Assembly (NCBI GenBank): GCA_003483675.1
Contig: DMYK01000545.1
Span: 1-6,607, forward strand
Length of the DNA: 6,607 nucleotides
Origin: Microcoleaceae cyanobacterium UBA11344
Lineage (GTDB): Bacteria > Cyanobacteriota > Cyanobacteriia > Cyanobacteriales > Microcoleaceae
Reading direction: 5' to 3'
Below are positions 5,340 to 6,607 of the stretch, one piece after another. The notes under the pieces are model-generated. The model was not told where the DNA came from and searched no databases. It saw only the letters and a list, made by a program, of their open reading frames with translations. Each line of letters begins with the position of its first letter. The stretch's first letter is position 1. The translations under genes were made by a program, and so were the position numbers.

Positions 5340-6607
5340 ATGCAGCTTATCATCATTACGGCCGCTGATGCAAATTATTTTGAACTGGTGCGAGGCACTA
5401 TTTTATCGGTGCGGGAAAAACCAGAGGGTGAAAATGTGGCGATCGGCTTTTTCGATCTTGGCTGCACTCCCGAACAATTGCAGTGGCTAGAAACACAAGT
5501 TAATTTCATTAAAACACCCGATTGGGACTTTGACTTTCCTAGCCAAAATGAAGCTCCTCACTACCTTAAAGGACTTTTAGCACGTCCGTTTTTGCGCCAA
5601 TACTTCCCATTTTTTGACATCTATCTGTGGATAGATGCTGATGCTTGGGTACAAGATTGGAAAGCCGTTCAACTATTAGTTAAAGGAGCGGCAAAGCGAG
5701 GTTTAGCAGTTGTGCCCGAAATGGATCGTGGTTATTATTTAGCTTACGGCAAACTGCCTTGGTACTCCGAATTTGTGTATCGCGATTATCAAGCAAGTTT
5801 TGGGGAAGAAGTAGCCCAAGAGTTACACAGCTATCCTACTATAAATGCTGGTGTTTTTGCGCTGCACAAAGATGCTCCGCACTGGGAACTTTGGGCGGAA
5901 TATTTGGCACAGGGATTGCAGCAGCACGTCTCTTTGATGACTGACCAAATTGCCTTGAATCGCTTGGTTTACGGCACTGAATTATTTGATAAAACAGAGA
6001 TGCTGCCGGCTTGGTGTAACTGGAGTTGTAACTTTGGTTTGCCCGTGTGGGAGAAGGATCGAGGTTGTTTTGTGGAGCCGTATTTGCCACAAGAGGCGAT
6101 CGGCATTCTGCACATGACCGGTCACAAACACGACTTGGTAAACTTGGTAACAACAGACGGCGACATACTGGAAATGAGCGTCCGTTACCAACCCATTCAA
6201 GAGCCAAAAATGACAGCCTCAGTACAGTCAGAAATCACAAACAATACTTTATTAGCCGCAGGAGATTACATCTCGCCCGGATTTAAAATCATCCTCCCAG
6301 ATGCCTACTTTCCTAACATGATTGTCGGCGATACTCAGACTTGTCCGTGGCCTTATCTACGTCGAGAAATTCCTCATAATTGGTATGTCGATCGGCGAGC
6401 GCCCTCAGTCGGATTTCTCAGTCGCGATGAAGCACATATTCTTTACAATACAGCCCGACAATTTCAAGGTAAAAAAGCTTTAGAAATAGGTTGCTGGCTG
6501 GGTTGGTCAGCCTGTCATTTAGCCCTCGCAGGAGTTGCATTAGATGTCGTCGATCCGCTGTTAGAAAGAGATGACATCAGACAAAGTGTAATCGATTCAA
6601 TTCAAGG
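5340..6607 (+). CDS. Glycosyltransferase-methyltransferase fusion, 5' part (cut by window edge)
   Basis: The ORF opens at ATG 5340-5342 and stays open to the right edge, giving 422 visible codons; the C-terminus lies outside. Residues 1 to about 265 look like a GT-A-fold, GT8-like glycosyltransferase. It begins MQLIIITAADANYFELVRGT and has a DxD metal and nucleotide-sugar motif in LWIDADAW (D99, D101). NAGVF follows at 169-173, then DQIALNRL (202-209) and HMTGHKHD (258-265), the last a likely metal-binding histidine. After a linker, residues from about 355 resemble a class I SAM-dependent methyltransferase, with ALEIGCWLGWSACHLALAG (380-398) as the glycine-rich SAM loop and LDVVDP (401-406) as the acidic strand. 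No signal peptide or membrane segment is seen. The product is probably a cytoplasmic enzyme modifying a surface glycan or lipid; this is inference and the sugar is unknown. No clear Shine-Dalgarno precedes the ATG, so the start is less certain than the gene. Confidence 0.8.
   Translation, partial: MQLIIITAADANYFELVRGTILSVREKPEGENVAIGFFDLGCTPEQLQWLETQVNFIKTPDWDFDFPSQNEAPHYLKGLLARPFLRQYFPFFDIYLWIDADAWVQDWKAVQLLVKGAAKRGLAVVPEMDRGYYLAYGKLPWYSEFVYRDYQASFGEEVAQELHSYPTINAGVFALHKDAPHWELWAEYLAQGLQQHVSLMTDQIALNRLVYGTELFDKTEMLPAWCNWSCNFGLPVWEKDRGCFVEPYLPQEAIGILHMTGHKHDLVNLVTTDGDILEMSVRYQPIQEPKMTASVQSEITNNTLLAAGDYISPGFKIILPDAYFPNMIVGDTQTCPWPYLRREIPHNWYVDRRAPSVGFLSRDEAHILYNTARQFQGKKALEIGCWLGWSACHLALAGVALDVVDPLLERDDIRQSVIDSIQ

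Noticed and set aside
5839..6207. 122-codon minus-strand ORF
   Set aside because: It is antisense to the glycosyltransferase domain; its composition (many R, S, C and P) is typical of a shadow frame and it has no family features.

Overview
The window looks like chromosomal DNA from a filamentous cyanobacterium, probably an Oscillatoriales-type genome (Microcoleus, Oscillatoria or Phormidium-like). This genus-level guess is inference. The sequence shows six perfect copies of the cyanobacterial octamer GCGATCGC (HIP1) in 6.6 kb. It also shows two arrays of 7-bp tandem repeats of the STRR type, several short palindromic intergenic repeats, and protein families common in this group.

Layout: six genes lie on the minus strand and one on the plus strand. 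Reading the minus strand in its own direction, from high to low coordinates, the order is as follows. A CobA-HemD fusion of tetrapyrrole biosynthesis (5167-3566) comes first. A small type II toxin-antitoxin operon follows, with a DUF2281-like antitoxin (3341-3150) and an overlapping Doc/Fic-family toxin (3163-2771). Next is an exported trypsin-like serine protease with TPR repeats (2516-1335), then a PD-(D/E)XK nuclease-like protein (1157-546). Last is the N-terminal part of a second, different PD-(D/E)XK protein (407 to the window edge). Divergent from CobA-HemD on the plus strand is the 5' part of a two-domain glycosyltransferase plus SAM-methyltransferase gene (5340 to the window edge).

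Apart from the toxin-antitoxin pair, the genes are separated by 138-254 bp spacers. These hold promoters or repeats, so they look like independent transcription units rather than one pathway. Each spacer carries at least one repeat: a ctctgtgtcc/ctctgcgg repeat (511-540), a double heptamer array plus a 15-bp inverted repeat (1181-1298), a gtcattctgag-type repeat (2577-2604), a 21-bp palindrome (3425-3445) and a CAATGCC heptamer array (5264-5319).

The most noteworthy observation is that a GC-rich, hairpin-forming small repeat also sits in frame inside the HemD domain of the CobA-HemD fusion (about 3975-4020). It appears to add about a dozen residues (EGVEGEHGGIAPT) at a place where I do not expect the family to have them. 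Other points of interest are the two dissimilar PD-(D/E)XK proteins side by side, the TTG-started toxin nested in its antitoxin, and the glycosyltransferase-methyltransferase fusion. I see no convincing new defence island, CRISPR array, rRNA, tRNA or transposase gene.
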